The notes beneath the pieces are model-generated. The model was given only the letters and a program-made list of their open reading frames with translations, ran no database searches and was not told where the DNA came from. A stretch of DNA of 35,194 nucleotides. It comes from Deltaproteobacteria bacterium (lineage in GTDB: Bacteria; Desulfobacterota; Desulfobulbia; Desulfobulbales; JAJRZW01). The stretch lies in contig JAJRZW010000033.1 of assembly GCA_024275015.1 (NCBI GenBank), positions 1 through 35,194 of the forward strand. Reading direction: 5' to 3'. Positions 13,754 through 23,450 of the stretch are shown piece by piece (position 1 is the first letter of the stretch; every line of letters begins with the position of its first letter). The translations under genes and the position numbers were made by a program.

Positions 13754-15760
13754 TCAATAATAAAAAATTCCTTTAAGATACAGGGTCCGGCCCTCGCCTT
13801 GATACATTATAGGATCCGGTCCCCGGACATTAGGATAATAATTGCTCCGGTCAAAAAGGTTGAACACGCTCAGGGAATAATCGCAGAGAATGCCGGTAGC
13901 GGGCAACTGCCGTCTGCGGCTGACAAGAGTAAGATCAACGCGATGATACTCGGGAACATGGGCGATAAACAGGGACGAATCCGCGGCCCGGGCCTCGGTG
14001 TCGACCCCGGCGGCATAACGGCCGCGGACGGCAAGACTCGCGGTCCGGGAGACAAGCCAGACGATTCCCAGGCCAACAGTATGTTGCGGGACATCAAGGT
14101 CGTCATCGCGATCAACCAGAGAATACCACAGGTCGCCGCGAAAATTTCCCCGCCGCCAGCGGCCGAGGAACTCCATCCCCTGTATCCCGGTCACCCCGCA
14201 GTTGCGGCTGATATTACCGCCGCCGCGGTCCTGCTCGATAAGATCGGTGGCCCGGGAATAATAAAGTGAGCCCTGCAGGGTCAAACGCGGCAGAGTATAG
14301 ACAACGGCCGCTTCCGAGGTCTTTATCCGCGCCGGGACGAGGGCGGCGTTGGTGGAAAGCTCAAATACCGTCGGTTCACGAAAGGCCTCGCCGTAGAGCA
14401 ATTTGAGGTCAAGGGGGAGAGACGGTTTCAGCCCGACCCCGCCGCGAAAGGTGGTAACCTCGCCGTATATATTGTGGTGATCGTAACGCCCGCCCAGGAT
14501 CAGCCGCGACCTGCCGCCAGGAAGCTGCTGCTGGTCCTGGATGAAAATTGAATTTTTCCTCTGGGAGAGATAGGAATTAAGGGTGGAAAAATCGCTTAAA
14601 GGGTAAGAGGGCGCCCCGATGGCGATGTCCTCACTCTCCACCCCCAGGCTCATATAATTTTTCGCGATCCTGAACTCATAATCCGCCTGCAGCCGTCCCC
14701 GGTTCATCCGACTGTGTTCGACGCGGAACTCATACAGCGGCGGCGGCAACACCGAGATATCGCTGCGGGACTGAAATTCAACGCGATCGTCCTCGACCAG
14801 ACGGTGAAGATCGATCTTCAACCGCAGCGGCGCCCCCGGGGCGCGGTAATGATATTTTAAAAAAGTATGCAGCTGCCGGCGGATATCGCGAAAATCGGTG
14901 TAACTCAATTCTGCGTTTTCAATCCCGCCGCCGTCACGGTTGCGGAGGAAATAAAAGCCGACGCTTGCGCCGCGATCGCCATCTCCGTAAGAAACGATGA
15001 GGTTGCCGGTGCTGCTGCGATCGTCGTCACGGTACGGGCTTGGCCCCTTAAGCCCGGCGGCGCGTATGGCAGTATTCACCTGACTGTACTCGGATGAACT
15101 TATAAACCCGGTGTAATCCGGGCCGCCGCCCTCGTAGGTACAGGCGGCCAGGGCCAGGCCCCATCTGCCGTGATGGCGAACCACGGCCATGGAGAGAGAA
15201 CGATTGCCAAGACTCTTCTCCACCGTACCGGCAACGGCCTCGCTTTTGCTGTAATCCTCAGAGTTTCCCGGGGTATCGGTAACGATGTTAATTACTCCGC
15301 TGAAGGCGTCGGCACCGTAAAGGGCTGAGGCCGGACCCTGGATCAGTTCAACTCTTCTGACATTATGGAGGGGAAACTGATTGCCGATATAGGCCTCGCC
15401 GGACCAGAGAAGATTGGTCGGCCGCCCATTGAGCAGGATCTTGCTGAAGGCCCAGCCGCCGCTCAATCCCCGCTGCCCCCCCTGGAGCCAGGAGTGAGGA
15501 TCGCCGTAAGCCACCCCGGGCAGATTCCGCAACACATCCTTAAGGTCACGATAACCGTAAAGTTCCATCTCGCGATGATCAACAAGATAAACAGTGGCCG
15601 GGACATCGGCGGCGGCTTGGGGCTGCATGGAGGCGGAGTCGATCTTGACCCGGAGGAGTTCATCGAGACTCATGTCGACAAAATCATCCCCCCGGGCCGC
15701 CCCCATGCCCGGGGAAAAAAATACAATGGCAAACATCCCGACAATAAAGAATTTTTTCAT
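13754..15760 (-). CDS. TonB-dependent outer membrane receptor
   Basis: 668 residues. A signal peptide (about 1-24, MKKFF then hydrophobic, cleavage near ARG-DD) is followed by DDFVDMSLDELLRVKIDSAS, the start usual for this receptor subgroup. The plug domain (about 50-165) includes ATVYLVDHREMELYGYRDLKDVLRNLPGV, LNGRPTN, RRVELIQGPASALYGADAFSGVINIVT. The rest is a predicted 22-strand barrel with the C-terminal conserved NLFDRSNYYPNVRGP and a terminal aromatic residue (FYY). It imports a ligand across the outer membrane using TonB energy; the ligand is unknown, and no siderophore or cobalamin genes or riboswitch are near. It is divergent from the yfiR-kinase pair, an arrangement seen widely with this receptor type. 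Confidence 0.92.
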   Translation of the reverse strand: MKKFFIVGMFAIVFFSPGMGAARGDDFVDMSLDELLRVKIDSASMQPQAAADVPATVYLVDHREMELYGYRDLKDVLRNLPGVAYGDPHSWLQGGQRGLSGGWAFSKILLNGRPTNLLWSGEAYIGNQFPLHNVRRVELIQGPASALYGADAFSGVINIVTDTPGNSEDYSKSEAVAGTVEKSLGNRSLSMAVVRHHGRWGLALAACTYEGGGPDYTGFISSSEYSQVNTAIRAAGLKGPSPYRDDDRSSTGNLIVSYGDGDRGASVGFYFLRNRDGGGIENAELSYTDFRDIRRQLHTFLKYHYRAPGAPLRLKIDLHRLVEDDRVEFQSRSDISVLPPPLYEFRVEHSRMNRGRLQADYEFRIAKNYMSLGVESEDIAIGAPSYPLSDFSTLNSYLSQRKNSIFIQDQQQLPGGRSRLILGGRYDHHNIYGEVTTFRGGVGLKPSLPLDLKLLYGEAFREPTVFELSTNAALVPARIKTSEAAVVYTLPRLTLQGSLYYSRATDLIEQDRGGGNISRNCGVTGIQGMEFLGRWRRGNFRGDLWYSLVDRDDDLDVPQHTVGLGIVWLVSRTASLAVRGRYAAGVDTEARAADSSLFIAHVPEYHRVDLTLVSRRRQLPATGILCDYSLSVFNLFDRSNYYPNVRGPDPIMYQGEGRTLYLKGIFYY

Positions 15761-15945
15761 ACGCTTTCAAGCCCGGCAATTTTCAAATCGCTGGCTCAAA
15801 GTATAGCACAAGCAGACCCTGACGATGGAAATTCATAAAGATATTTTTTTTGTCCCCCCGGACGACATGGTAAACTTATGCAGACTTGCCGCATCGCAAA
15901 GGCAATCCGGCAAGATACCCTTATCAACCCGCAACCTGACCGTTA
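15761..15945. promoter_or_regulatory. Divergent intergenic region, TonB receptor / yfiR
   Basis: 185 bp should hold both promoters. I see a run of T bases and an AT-rich stretch near 15830-15850. I see no B12-box, Fur-like 19-bp palindrome or other known leader. Confidence 0.35.
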
Positions 15946-16533
15946 ATGATCATCTCCAGCAACAAAGCCCTGATCTTTTTTATTCTCCTGATCTCAACCG
16001 TTCTGCCCACAGGCAGGTGCCGGGCCGATGCCTTTTCCCGGGAGTACAGAATCAAGGCCGGATTCATGGTCAACTTCATCCGTTTCTCCTCCTGGCCGGA
16101 AAGCCGCCGCCCCGCCCCCGGAAAGACATTACGCATCGGGGTCTGCGGCAACGCACGAACGGCAAGGATCATTACCCTGGCCCTGGCGCCGCCGCGAATG
16201 ATCGCCGGGCATCAGATACAGGTAAAGGCCGCCCCGGCCGCGGCCCTGCTTGACTGTCATCTGGTGTTTTTTGCCGGTCCGCTTAAAAACGACAGACGGA
16301 CGCTGTTGCCACTTTTTCGCAAACACCATGTCCTCACCGTGGGCGAGAGTGATAATTTTCTTTTAAGCGGCGGAATTATCAACTTCTCGGTGGTAAACCA
16401 GAGAATTGTCTTTGATATAAACCAGGCAGCAGCCCTGAACTCAGGGATTCATTTAAACGCCAAAATCCTCCAGGTGGCGCGTACTGTAACCCGTAACCCA
16501 TTGATAAAAATAGAGAAAACGGCAGAAAAATGA
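15946..16533 (+). CDS. YfiR-family (DUF4154) periplasmic protein
   Basis: 195 residues. A hydrophobic signal (about 8-24) ending near CRADAFS indicates export. The core follows the YfiR/DUF4154 pattern: [23 protein letters not shown] near 28-50, [53 protein letters not shown], then [13 protein letters not shown]. In Pseudomonas, YfiR is a periplasmic repressor of the diguanylate cyclase YfiN. Here its partner is more likely the hybrid kinase whose start overlaps its stop (ATGA, 4 bp). It may pass a signal from the periplasm or TonB receptor to the kinase sensor domain; that link is inference from gene order. Confidence 0.88.
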   Translation: MIISSNKALIFFILLISTVLPTGRCRADAFSREYRIKAGFMVNFIRFSSWPESRRPAPGKTLRIGVCGNARTARIITLALAPPRMIAGHQIQVKAAPAAALLDCHLVFFAGPLKNDRRTLLPLFRKHHVLTVGESDNFLLSGGIINFSVVNQRIVFDINQAAALNSGIHLNAKILQVARTVTRNPLIKIEKTAEK

Positions 16534-19268
16534 TTCGATCCCACATATCCATCAAGGCCAAGCTCGCAGTCCTGATCATTCTCGCAAGCTGCCTGACCGT
16601 TCTGGTGTCAGGGCTCATCTTTGCCGCCCGTGACCGGACTCTGGCCCGAAAGGATGCCGAAGGAAAACTACAGGAAAGCGCGGTAATGACCGCCGGTAAC
16701 GCCACCGCCGCCCTCACCTTTAACGACCAGAAGACCGCATCCGAAATTCTGGCCAGCCTGATGAACAATGAGCACCTTCTCCTCGGTGCGATCTATGACC
16801 GCCAGGGAATACTCTTTGCCGCCCAGGCCCGTTCCCGTCAAAAGCCGCCGCCGACCATCCCCCCGGGGACCACCTCCCGTCACGACCGCTCTCCCGGCCA
16901 TATCGAGGCCGTGGCCCCGGTCATCCTTGATGGGACCAGGATCGGCACGGTACTACTGCGCAGCGACCTCAGGGACCTTAAAAAACGGGCCACCGACCTC
17001 GGCATTACCCTGGCCCTGGTTACCATCGCGGCGATGATCATTGCCGTCTTCCTCGCCGTTACCCTCCAGGGGGTTATTACCGGCCCCCTGAACAATCTCG
17101 CCCGGGCCATGGAACGGGTGCGGGATAAACGCGATTTCTCGCAGAAACTGGCCATCAAAGGACATGACGAAACCGGCAGGCTGGTGGAAATTTTCAACGA
17201 CCTTCTCAGCCGTCTCAAGGAACACGAAGACCACTCGCAACTGCACCGTGACAACCTCGAAGAACTGGTAATGGCCCGGACCCTTGATCTTGAACAGGCC
17301 AAGCAGGAAGCGGAAAAGGCCAGCCGGATCAAGAGCGAGTTCATGGCCAATATGAGCCATGAAATCAGGACACCGCTGAACGCGATTATCGGCATGGCCG
17401 GGCTGGCAAGAAAGAAGGATATCTCCCCTGACCTTGACAATTATCTCGATATAATCCACTCCTCGGCCCGCACCCTGCTGGCGACCATAAACGACATCCT
17501 CGACTTCTCCAAGATCGAGGCCGGAAGAATGGAGATGGAGGCGATCAATTTCAGCCTCTCCGAAGTCATGAACAACGTCACCTCGATGTTCACCGAAAAG
17601 GCGGCGGAAAAAGGAATAGAGCTGGTGGTCAATACCAGTGAGGCGGTTCCCAGGCTCCTCTGCGGCGACCCCCTGCGGCTGCAGCAGGTGCTGGTAAACC
17701 TGGTCAGTAATGCGATGAAATTCACCGACAGCGGAGAAATAGAGATCAAGATAGTCAGCGCCGAAAGGGACGACAACCACTGCCGCCTCCTCTTTTCGGT
17801 CCGCGACACCGGCATCGGCATTGCCCCGGAGAAAAGGACCTCCATCTTTTCCGCCTTTACCCAGGCCGATGGTTCTACCTCACGCAAGTTCGGCGGCACC
17901 GGTCTGGGGTTGTCCATCTGCCGCCGGCTGGTGGAGATGATGGACGGCAAAATATGGGTTAAAGGCGAACCGGGCCACGGCAGCACCTTTTCCTTCACCG
18001 CCGTCTTTGCCCTTGCCGATGAAGCGGAAATCGACCTGCCGGCGATCATCCCGGATCTTAAAGGCAAAAAAGTCCTCCTGGTAGAGGACAACTCCTCGTC
18101 ACGGGCGGTATTTGAAAAGATGCTGCAGTCCTTCGGTTTTCAGGTAACTGCCTGCGACTCAGGGAATCATGCCCTGGATGTTACCGCCACCGACCACGAT
18201 TTTTCCCTGATAGTCCTCGACTGGATGATGCCGGGAATGGACGGCATTGTCCTGGCCGGAAGACTGCGCCGGATCGAGGCCCTGGTCGGGGTGCCGATGC
18301 TGATGATCACCGCCTTCGGCCGCGACCCCCAGCGGGAAAAAGCCCGTGCCGCCGGGATCAGCCACTTCCTGACCAAGCCCCTGAAAAGGTCACAGCTCTA
18401 TGACGCCGTTGTTGACATCTTCGCCGCCCGCGAGCCCCACATCTTTACGGTCAGGGACAATGAGGCCCGGGAATCATTCCTGACCGGACGACGGGTCCTG
18501 GTGGTCGAAGACAATCACATCAACCGCCAGGTGGCAAAAGAGATCCTCAAGAGTTTCGACATCATCTGCGACACCGCCGATAACGGTGCCGAGGCGATAA
18601 AGGCGATCAGGCGCCGGGCCTATGACGCGGTGCTGATGGACATCCAGATGCCCGGGCTTGACGGCCTTGACGCCACCCGCTGCATACGGAGAATCCCGGG
18701 AATGGAGGGACTGCCGATCATCGCCCTGACCGCCCACGCCAGCCGGGAAGACCATGATATCTGTATAAAAAGCGGGATGAATGATTACATCACCAAACCC
18801 ATTGATCAGGACGTCATGCTCACCGCCCTAAAACGTTGGATCAACGTCCCGGTCCCTGATCGGGTGGACTGCCGCGCCCCGGCACAGCCGGCGGCAACGG
18901 ACACGGCACCGCATCCGGCGGAAGAAATGCTCCCCGGCATCGACTTTGACGAGGGACTGCGGCGTATCGGCGGCAAACGCGAGATCTACGTCCGCCTGCT
19001 CAGGAATTTTTATCGGGAATACCAAGATATAAATACCCGGGTGGAAAAACTCCTGGAGAACGGCAATATCCAGAAACTCCATCTCCTCTGTCACTCGCTC
19101 AAGGGCGCGGCCGGAAACGTCTCGGCAAACCTTACCTTTAAGGTGGCGGGCGATATCTGCCAGGCCGCGTCAAACCACGATCCGGAAAGAATAAAAGAGT
19201 TCCTGCCCCATCTTGCCCGGGCCATGGCAGAGGTAAGGCTGGGGATAGAAACACTGGGGGATGAATGA
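16530..19268 (+). CDS. Hybrid sensor histidine kinase with two REC and Hpt
   Basis: 912 residues. TM1 about 12-34; a periplasmic CHASE8-like sensor (about 38-155, [19 protein letters not shown]); TM2 about 157-180; HAMP about 180-235; coiled coil; HisKA with SHEIRTPLN and His277; HATPase with [17 protein letters not shown] and [12 protein letters not shown]1 (about 512-630, Asp564 in [12 protein letters not shown]); REC2 (about 655-775, Asp704 in [12 protein letters not shown]); and an Hpt domain with His855 ([11 protein letters not shown]). All phosphorelay residues are intact. The phosphate could leave from Hpt to an unlinked response regulator, as no separate output regulator is encoded nearby. 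Co-translated with yfiR (ATGA overlap) and divergent from the TonB receptor. Confidence 0.95.
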   Translation: MIRSHISIKAKLAVLIILASCLTVLVSGLIFAARDRTLARKDAEGKLQESAVMTAGNATAALTFNDQKTASEILASLMNNEHLLLGAIYDRQGILFAAQARSRQKPPPTIPPGTTSRHDRSPGHIEAVAPVILDGTRIGTVLLRSDLRDLKKRATDLGITLALVTIAAMIIAVFLAVTLQGVITGPLNNLARAMERVRDKRDFSQKLAIKGHDETGRLVEIFNDLLSRLKEHEDHSQLHRDNLEELVMARTLDLEQAKQEAEKASRIKSEFMANMSHEIRTPLNAIIGMAGLARKKDISPDLDNYLDIIHSSARTLLATINDILDFSKIEAGRMEMEAINFSLSEVMNNVTSMFTEKAAEKGIELVVNTSEAVPRLLCGDPLRLQQVLVNLVSNAMKFTDSGEIEIKIVSAERDDNHCRLLFSVRDTGIGIAPEKRTSIFSAFTQADGSTSRKFGGTGLGLSICRRLVEMMDGKIWVKGEPGHGSTFSFTAVFALADEAEIDLPAIIPDLKGKKVLLVEDNSSSRAVFEKMLQSFGFQVTACDSGNHALDVTATDHDFSLIVLDWMMPGMDGIVLAGRLRRIEALVGVPMLMITAFGRDPQREKARAAGISHFLTKPLKRSQLYDAVVDIFAAREPHIFTVRDNEARESFLTGRRVLVVEDNHINRQVAKEILKSFDIICDTADNGAEAIKAIRRRAYDAVLMDIQMPGLDGLDATRCIRRIPGMEGLPIIALTAHASREDHDICIKSGMNDYITKPIDQDVMLTALKRWINVPVPDRVDCRAPAQPAATDTAPHPAEEMLPGIDFDEGLRRIGGKREIYVRLLRNFYREYQDINTRVEKLLENGNIQKLHLLCHSLKGAAGNVSANLTFKVAGDICQAASNHDPERIKEFLPHLARAMAEVRLGIETLGDE

Positions 19269-19320
19269 CGGAATCCTGAAGCCGGCAACCCGTGAATTCA
19301 GGAGTAATAACAAAAGGTTA

Positions 19321-19388
19321 ACATTCCGTTAAAAAACCCGGTGAAATCGAGAGGTTGGCCGGTACTTGTGTTGGCCAACCAAAGTTGA
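19321..19388 (-). repeat. Family A repeat, degraded copy
   Basis: The copy begins TAACATTCCGTTaAAAAA, then continues with CCGGTGAAATCGAGAGGTTGGCC and the second hairpin GGTTGGCC...GGCCAACC before running directly into a family B copy. The first hairpin and the far terminal repeat are lost. Confidence 0.6.
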
Positions 19389-19390
19389 CG

Positions 19391-19566
19391 GTCTCGTAAC
19401 AATTCCCCGAGGAGGTGCCTTCGGCGATTTCCGGAAAAAGCGGCGGGCGGTGGGATTGGTTAAGAAATCCCGCATATTTGACGACTTAGCCCGAGTTCGG
19501 GATTTCAGCAGCCCGCCGGTCGCCGCCCGGAATCGCCGTTTCAAGCCGGAGCGGGGTGGTGTTCAT
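19391..19566 (-). repeat. Family B repeat split by nested motif C segment
   Basis: Compared with the intact B element at 11534-11637 read in reverse, the ends match: TCGTAACAATTCCCCG and GCGATTTCCGGAAAAAGC on the left, GAATCGCCGTTTCAAGCCGGA and GCGGGG on the right. About 60 bases in the middle (19453-19515) are foreign. They carry TTAGCCCGAGTTCGGGATTTCAGCAG, which recurs at 8556-8580, and an inverted pair GAAATCCCG / CGGGATTTC. The right terminal repeat is eroded. With the adjoining A fragment, the whole 19269-19579 gap is repeat-derived. Confidence 0.6.
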
Positions 19567-19579
19567 GGAGTGCTTACGA

Positions 19580-20137
19580 TCATTTCAGGTAGGGCAGCAG
19601 GGCCTTAAACTCCGGGGTCCCGGCCCTTTCAAGAAGTTCATAGATCAGCATCTCGGTACCGGCCACCACCGCCCCCAGCTCCCGGGCCCGGGCAAGACCT
19701 AGACGATGGTTGACCCTGTTCCGGGACGACACCGCGTCAGCGGCAACAAACAGCCGCATCCCCGCCGCTATTCCGTCGCGCACCGTCTGATAGATGCAGA
19801 TATGACTCTCCACCCCGCAGATGATGATATTTTCCGGCTGTCTTTCCATCGCCGCCACTCTGGCGGTAAAACCGGCATTGGCAAAACAGCTGAACTCCAT
19901 CTTGTCGATCTCTGCCTCCTGTCCCAGGAGATCCCTGATCTCCGGCAGGGTCGCGCCGATCCGGGCCCGGTTCTGGGTGGTGACCAGTATCGGCATGGCC
20001 AGAGTGGTCGCGGCCCGCAGGAGGAGAGCGCAATTCCTCTCCACCTCCTCCCTGCCGGCGATGACCCGCATCATTCGCTCCTGAACATCCACCACCAGAA
20101 CGGCAGTGTTTCCCGGGGTTATTTTTTCATAAAACAT
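19580..20137 (-). CDS. Isochorismatase-like cysteine hydrolase
   Basis: 185 residues of the isochorismatase-like fold. The catalytic triad is readable: Asp17 in VLVVDVQERM, Lys79 in IDKMEFSCF, and Cys114 in CGVESHICIYQT. YcaC- and nicotinamidase-related proteins of this short type hydrolyse amide or related bonds; the precise substrate is unknown. True nicotinamidases have a metal-binding Asp/His set that I do not see clearly. The ATG at 20137 has GGAGGT upstream. The gene is alone, divergent from asnS across 163 bp. Confidence 0.87.
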   Translation of the reverse strand: MFYEKITPGNTAVLVVDVQERMMRVIAGREEVERNCALLLRAATTLAMPILVTTQNRARIGATLPEIRDLLGQEAEIDKMEFSCFANAGFTARVAAMERQPENIIICGVESHICIYQTVRDGIAAGMRLFVAADAVSSRNRVNHRLGLARARELGAVVAGTEMLIYELLERAGTPEFKALLPYLK

Positions 20138-20300
20138 CTGCTACCTCCAGCCTTCAAAAGGATCAAGATAATTGCCTGATGACGGGGATCGGAATTTCGC
20201 GACGCCATCTTGTTTGCGATAATTACAGGGCAATAGTAATCTGAATCAAAGCGACAGGACAAGAAGGATTGAATTCACAATTTCAGCGAAGAATAAAGAC

Positions 20301-21647
20301 ATGGACAGCAGCCGAATAAACCTCCTCCTGCGGACCCGACCGATTGGCACCGAAGTCACGGTAAAGGGATGGGTCCGGACCCGGCGCGATTCAAAGAGCG
20401 TCTCCTTTCTCGAAATAAACGACGGCAGCGGTCTTGCCAACCTACAGGTGGTGTTCGATCCTTCCATGCCGGGATTCAACACCATTTTAAAAGACCTTGC
20501 CACCGGCTGCGGGGTCGAGGCCAGGGGGGTTATCCGCCACTCACCGGCACCGGGGCAGGACATTGAACTTGAGGCGCGGGCAATCAAAATTGTCGGAAAA
20601 TGCGAATCAGCCGCCTACCCGATGCAGAAAAAGCACCACTCCCTTGAATTTCTCCGCTCCGTTGCCCACCTGCGCCCCCGCAGCAACATCATCGGAGCCA
20701 TGGCCCGAATCCGCAGCCGCCTCTCCTACGCCGTCCACCGCTTTTTTAATGAACGGGGCTTCTGCCAGATCCACACCCCGATCATCACCACCAGCGACTG
20801 CGAAGGCGCCGGAGACATTTTTCAGGTCATAACCCGCGACGGGGAAAGAGAATTCTTCGGCCGCAGGGCCGGACTGACGGTAAGCGGACAGCTTGAGGCC
20901 GAGGCATACGCCCTGGCCCTGGGACGGGTATACACCTTCGGCCCTACCTTCCGGGCGGAAAATTCAAATACCAGCCGCCATCTCGCCGAATTCTGGATGA
21001 TCGAGCCGGAAATGGCCTTCTGCGATCTTGCGGGCGACATAGACCTCGCTGAGGAGCTCCTGAAATACCTGATCCTGTTCGCCTTCGACAATTGCGCCGC
21101 TGACCTTGAAATCTTCCGCCGCTTTGTCGACAAAGACCTGAGCCGACGCCTGCAACAGATACTCGACCACGACTTTATCCGCATCAGCTATGACGAGGCG
21201 ATAAAGGCACTTGAAGGTTCCGGACGAAATTTTGAGTTCCCACTCGAATGGGGCGATGATCTGCAATCGGAACACGAAAAATTCCTCTGCGAAGAAGTCT
21301 ACAACGCCCCGGTGGTGGTAACCGACTATCCCCGGGCGATAAAACCCTTTTACATGCGGGTAAACGACGACAAAAAGACGGTAGCGGCAATGGATATCCT
21401 CTTTCCCGGCATCGGCGAGATCGCCGGCGGAAGCCAGCGGGAAGAGCGCTACGGGGTTCTGCTCGACGCTATGGATGAGGGGATGGAACTTGACCGCTAT
21501 GAATGGTACCTGGATCTGCGCCGCTTCGGCTCGGTCGAGCATGCCGGTTTCGGCATCGGCTTTGAACGCCTGCTGCAATTTGTCACCGGCATGGGCAATA
21601 TCCGCGACGTCATCGCCTTCCCCCGTGCCCCGGGTCAGGCGCTCTGA
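20301..21647 (+). CDS. asnS: Asparaginyl-tRNA synthetase
   Basis: 448 residues, class IIb. The N-terminal OB fold (about 15-105: VTVKGWVRTRRDSKSVSFLEINDGS) binds the anticodon. The catalytic domain has motif 2 FRAENSNTSRHLAEFWMIEPEM near 217-238; AENSNTSRH with this spacing marks AsnRS rather than AspRS. Motif 3 is GFGIGFERLLQF near 414-425. It charges tRNA-Asn directly, so the organism need not depend on the amidotransferase route for Asn-tRNA. The ATG at 20301 has only a weak GAAGAATAAAG upstream. The C-terminal VIAFPRAPG is normal for the family. Confidence 0.95.
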   Translation: MDSSRINLLLRTRPIGTEVTVKGWVRTRRDSKSVSFLEINDGSGLANLQVVFDPSMPGFNTILKDLATGCGVEARGVIRHSPAPGQDIELEARAIKIVGKCESAAYPMQKKHHSLEFLRSVAHLRPRSNIIGAMARIRSRLSYAVHRFFNERGFCQIHTPIITTSDCEGAGDIFQVITRDGEREFFGRRAGLTVSGQLEAEAYALALGRVYTFGPTFRAENSNTSRHLAEFWMIEPEMAFCDLAGDIDLAEELLKYLILFAFDNCAADLEIFRRFVDKDLSRRLQQILDHDFIRISYDEAIKALEGSGRNFEFPLEWGDDLQSEHEKFLCEEVYNAPVVVTDYPRAIKPFYMRVNDDKKTVAAMDILFPGIGEIAGGSQREERYGVLLDAMDEGMELDRYEWYLDLRRFGSVEHAGFGIGFERLLQFVTGMGNIRDVIAFPRAPGQAL

Positions 21648-21743
21648 GACATCAGGGGCAAGCGCGCCACGAGATCTCTGATACATGAGTATATCCGACA
21701 ACACTCAACAAACCCCATTCCCGTGCCATATCACGGTATGTAA

Positions 21744-21841
21744 CAGCCCGTTGAAAAATCCAGTGAAATCAAGAGGTTGACCGGAACTTGTTTTGGCCAA
21801 CCGGGAGTTAAAAAAGCCAGGACGGCTTTTTCAACAGTCTG
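21744..21841 (-). repeat. Family A repeat, short copy with direct repeats
   Basis: A 98-bp internally deleted version runs from CAGCCCGTTGAAAAA to TTTTTCAACAGTCTG, flanked on both sides by GTAA (21740-21743 and 21842-21845), consistent with a 3-4 bp target duplication. Modules retained are hairpins 1 and 2; module 3 is reduced to CAGTGAAATC. It lies downstream of asnS and of the PilZ gene, which converge on it. Confidence 0.8.
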
Positions 21842-21868
21842 GTAAGGGGGTTCAGGAATCGCTTCCCG

Positions 21869-22339
21869 TCAGGGCATGAGATAAAAACCGAGAGCCTTGT
21901 CGCAATTGTCTTTTTCGATGAACTCGCAGCCGATGTAATTACCGTTTACCAGGCGGACCACCATTCGTTTTCTGATCTCGGAGTTTTTGACATCGTTGAG
22001 ATTGAACTTCACCTCAAGCTCAACCCCGGGTTTAAGGTTATGGGCCCCGCTGACCCGGCCCCCCAGACCCGACATGGAGACATTGGTAACCACCAGCTTA
22101 CCGCCGGCCTTAAGCTGTGGCAGGTAAAGAAAATCACCGGCAAGCTTGATCTCCTTGCGGTATGCCTTGCGGAATTCCAGACTGACGTCAAAGACATGCT
22201 CACAACTGCATTTTACCCGGATCACATGCCGGGCTCCCCGAAAACGCTCAACAATTGTACTCTTGACCCGGTTACATCTGGGACAGGTAATCACCGCGCT
22301 GTTATCTTTTCCGACATATACCTTATGGACACTGCTCAC
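21869..22339 (-). CDS. PilZ-domain protein with N-terminal zinc ribbon
   Basis: 156 residues. The N-terminal part has two cysteine pairs, CPRC at 19-22 and CSC at 44-46, likely a zinc ribbon. The PilZ part begins at RKAYR (57-61, RxxxR) and has NVSMSGLGG (86-94, N/DxSxxG), the two c-di-GMP binding motifs, and ends GNYIGCEFIEKDNCDKALGFYL. It is therefore a plausible c-di-GMP effector. The start is GTG at 22339 with AGGGGAT seven bases upstream. It is a single-gene unit. What it regulates is unknown. Confidence 0.88.
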   Translation of the reverse strand: MSSVHKVYVGKDNSAVITCPRCNRVKSTIVERFRGARHVIRVKCSCEHVFDVSLEFRKAYRKEIKLAGDFLYLPQLKAGGKLVVTNVSMSGLGGRVSGAHNLKPGVELEVKFNLNDVKNSEIRKRMVVRLVNGNYIGCEFIEKDNCDKALGFYLMP

Positions 22340-22698
22340 GACGATATCCCCTGCTCATAATACCTTTAAAAACCACGTCGATATTCTATTCCAGCCCACT
22401 CCGGCTTGTAAATACAAGGAGATGACAGGAATAAAAAGATGATACTGACTATCAACGTTTTTGCAAGAAAAAACAAGTTAGGCGTCAAGACCTCATAAAA
22501 AGTCGCAGATCATCATTCCTGTCACTTCGGAATTGATCCGGACTCCTGTGATTTCAACACATTTTGATTCCGGCCTCCGCCGGGATGGCAGGAAGAAGTT
22601 TTTTGCGGAATCATCACATTTGTGACCTCACCCGCAAAAACACCCCCACTCCTTGTATATTGAACTTTTTACTTAGCCATTACTTTTTTACAGGACCA
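22340..22698. other. Intergenic region with degraded repeat-like segments
   Basis: No gene is seen. The stretch holds inverted and recurring words: GACCTCATAAAAAGTCGC (22487-22505), AATTGATCCGGACTCCTG, TTCCGGCCTCCGCCGG (22571-22586) and ACTTTTTACTTAGCC. Such ACTTTTTA and TTCCGGC...GCCGG words are common in dispersed repeats of delta-class genomes, so this looks like repeat debris. Confidence 0.3.
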
Positions 22699-23253
22699 TC
22701 AGGTGTGCGGCGCGTAGCTTTTGCGCCCCATAAGCCTTTGCCGGACCACGGCAAGACGGCCGTCCTGACCGCTGAGAAAATCAAAATCACAACTGTCCAT
22801 AAGCCCGGGACAGACATCAAGGACTATCCGACAGACAAGTTCGGCCCCGATGCCGGTCAACCCAACGCAATTCTCCGCCCGCCCCCGGCGATCCGCAACA
22901 AAGGGTTGAACCAGTTTCCCACAGATTGACGAACCGGCGCGGGCGATAAATTCATCATGCAGCCGCCGACTCAATCGGCGAAATTTTCTCTTGCCCGGAA
23001 AGGCGTCACTGCCGGGCCCGAGAAAAAGCCCCAGGGCCACCATCGCTCCGCCAAGGCCGCCACAAACCCCGTCCCCTCCCATGCCGCCGCAGAAACCACT
23101 GCCGAGCCGGACCGCGACCTCAGGGGCAAGGCCGCCGCCAAAGCCCTGGTTCATCACCAGGATCACACTCTCGGAACAGCAAAGGCCGTGGACCTTGTAC
23201 AAATTAAGGGTTCGCGCCCGGAGCAAGCGGACGATTGTTTCTCTTTTCTCCAT
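22699..23253 (-). CDS. C_GCAxxG_C_C family redox protein
   Basis: 184 residues. Early CCSESV (Cys25, Cys26), then LGSGFCGGMGGDGVCGGLGGAMVALGL (50-76, Cys55 and Cys64) follow the C_GCAxxG_C_C_family layout, where glycine-rich cysteine segments are conserved. Several further cysteines appear after residue 100. Members are cytosolic and occur in anaerobes; they are proposed to be redox-active or metal-binding, with no settled reaction. The ATG at 23253 (MEKRETIV) was chosen because the longer frame would start at a TTG without a ribosome binding site. It is a single gene between a PilZ gene and clpB. Confidence 0.8.
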   Translation of the reverse strand: MEKRETIVRLLRARTLNLYKVHGLCCSESVILVMNQGFGGGLAPEVAVRLGSGFCGGMGGDGVCGGLGGAMVALGLFLGPGSDAFPGKRKFRRLSRRLHDEFIARAGSSICGKLVQPFVADRRGRAENCVGLTGIGAELVCRIVLDVCPGLMDSCDFDFLSGQDGRLAVVRQRLMGRKSYAPHT

Positions 23254-23450
23254 ATTTCTGAATCCGTGACGGCTTGGTGGCAACCGGGTATGTATTCATC
23301 TGAATTCATGCGTTTTTTGCCGGATTTTCACTCCGGCGGAAATTTCACCCCGCCGCCCTTCGGGCGTTCGGGAACAGTACAGATGCGAGACGGTAACGAT
23401 GTTGATAATACTCTGTCGTCCCCGTCCCGGACACTCACTGAACCAGATAA

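Noticed and set aside
15761-15945. Cobalamin riboswitch or Fur box upstream of the TonB receptor
   Set aside because: The spacer is only 185 bp and contains no B12-box-like GCCACTG or Fur-type palindrome.
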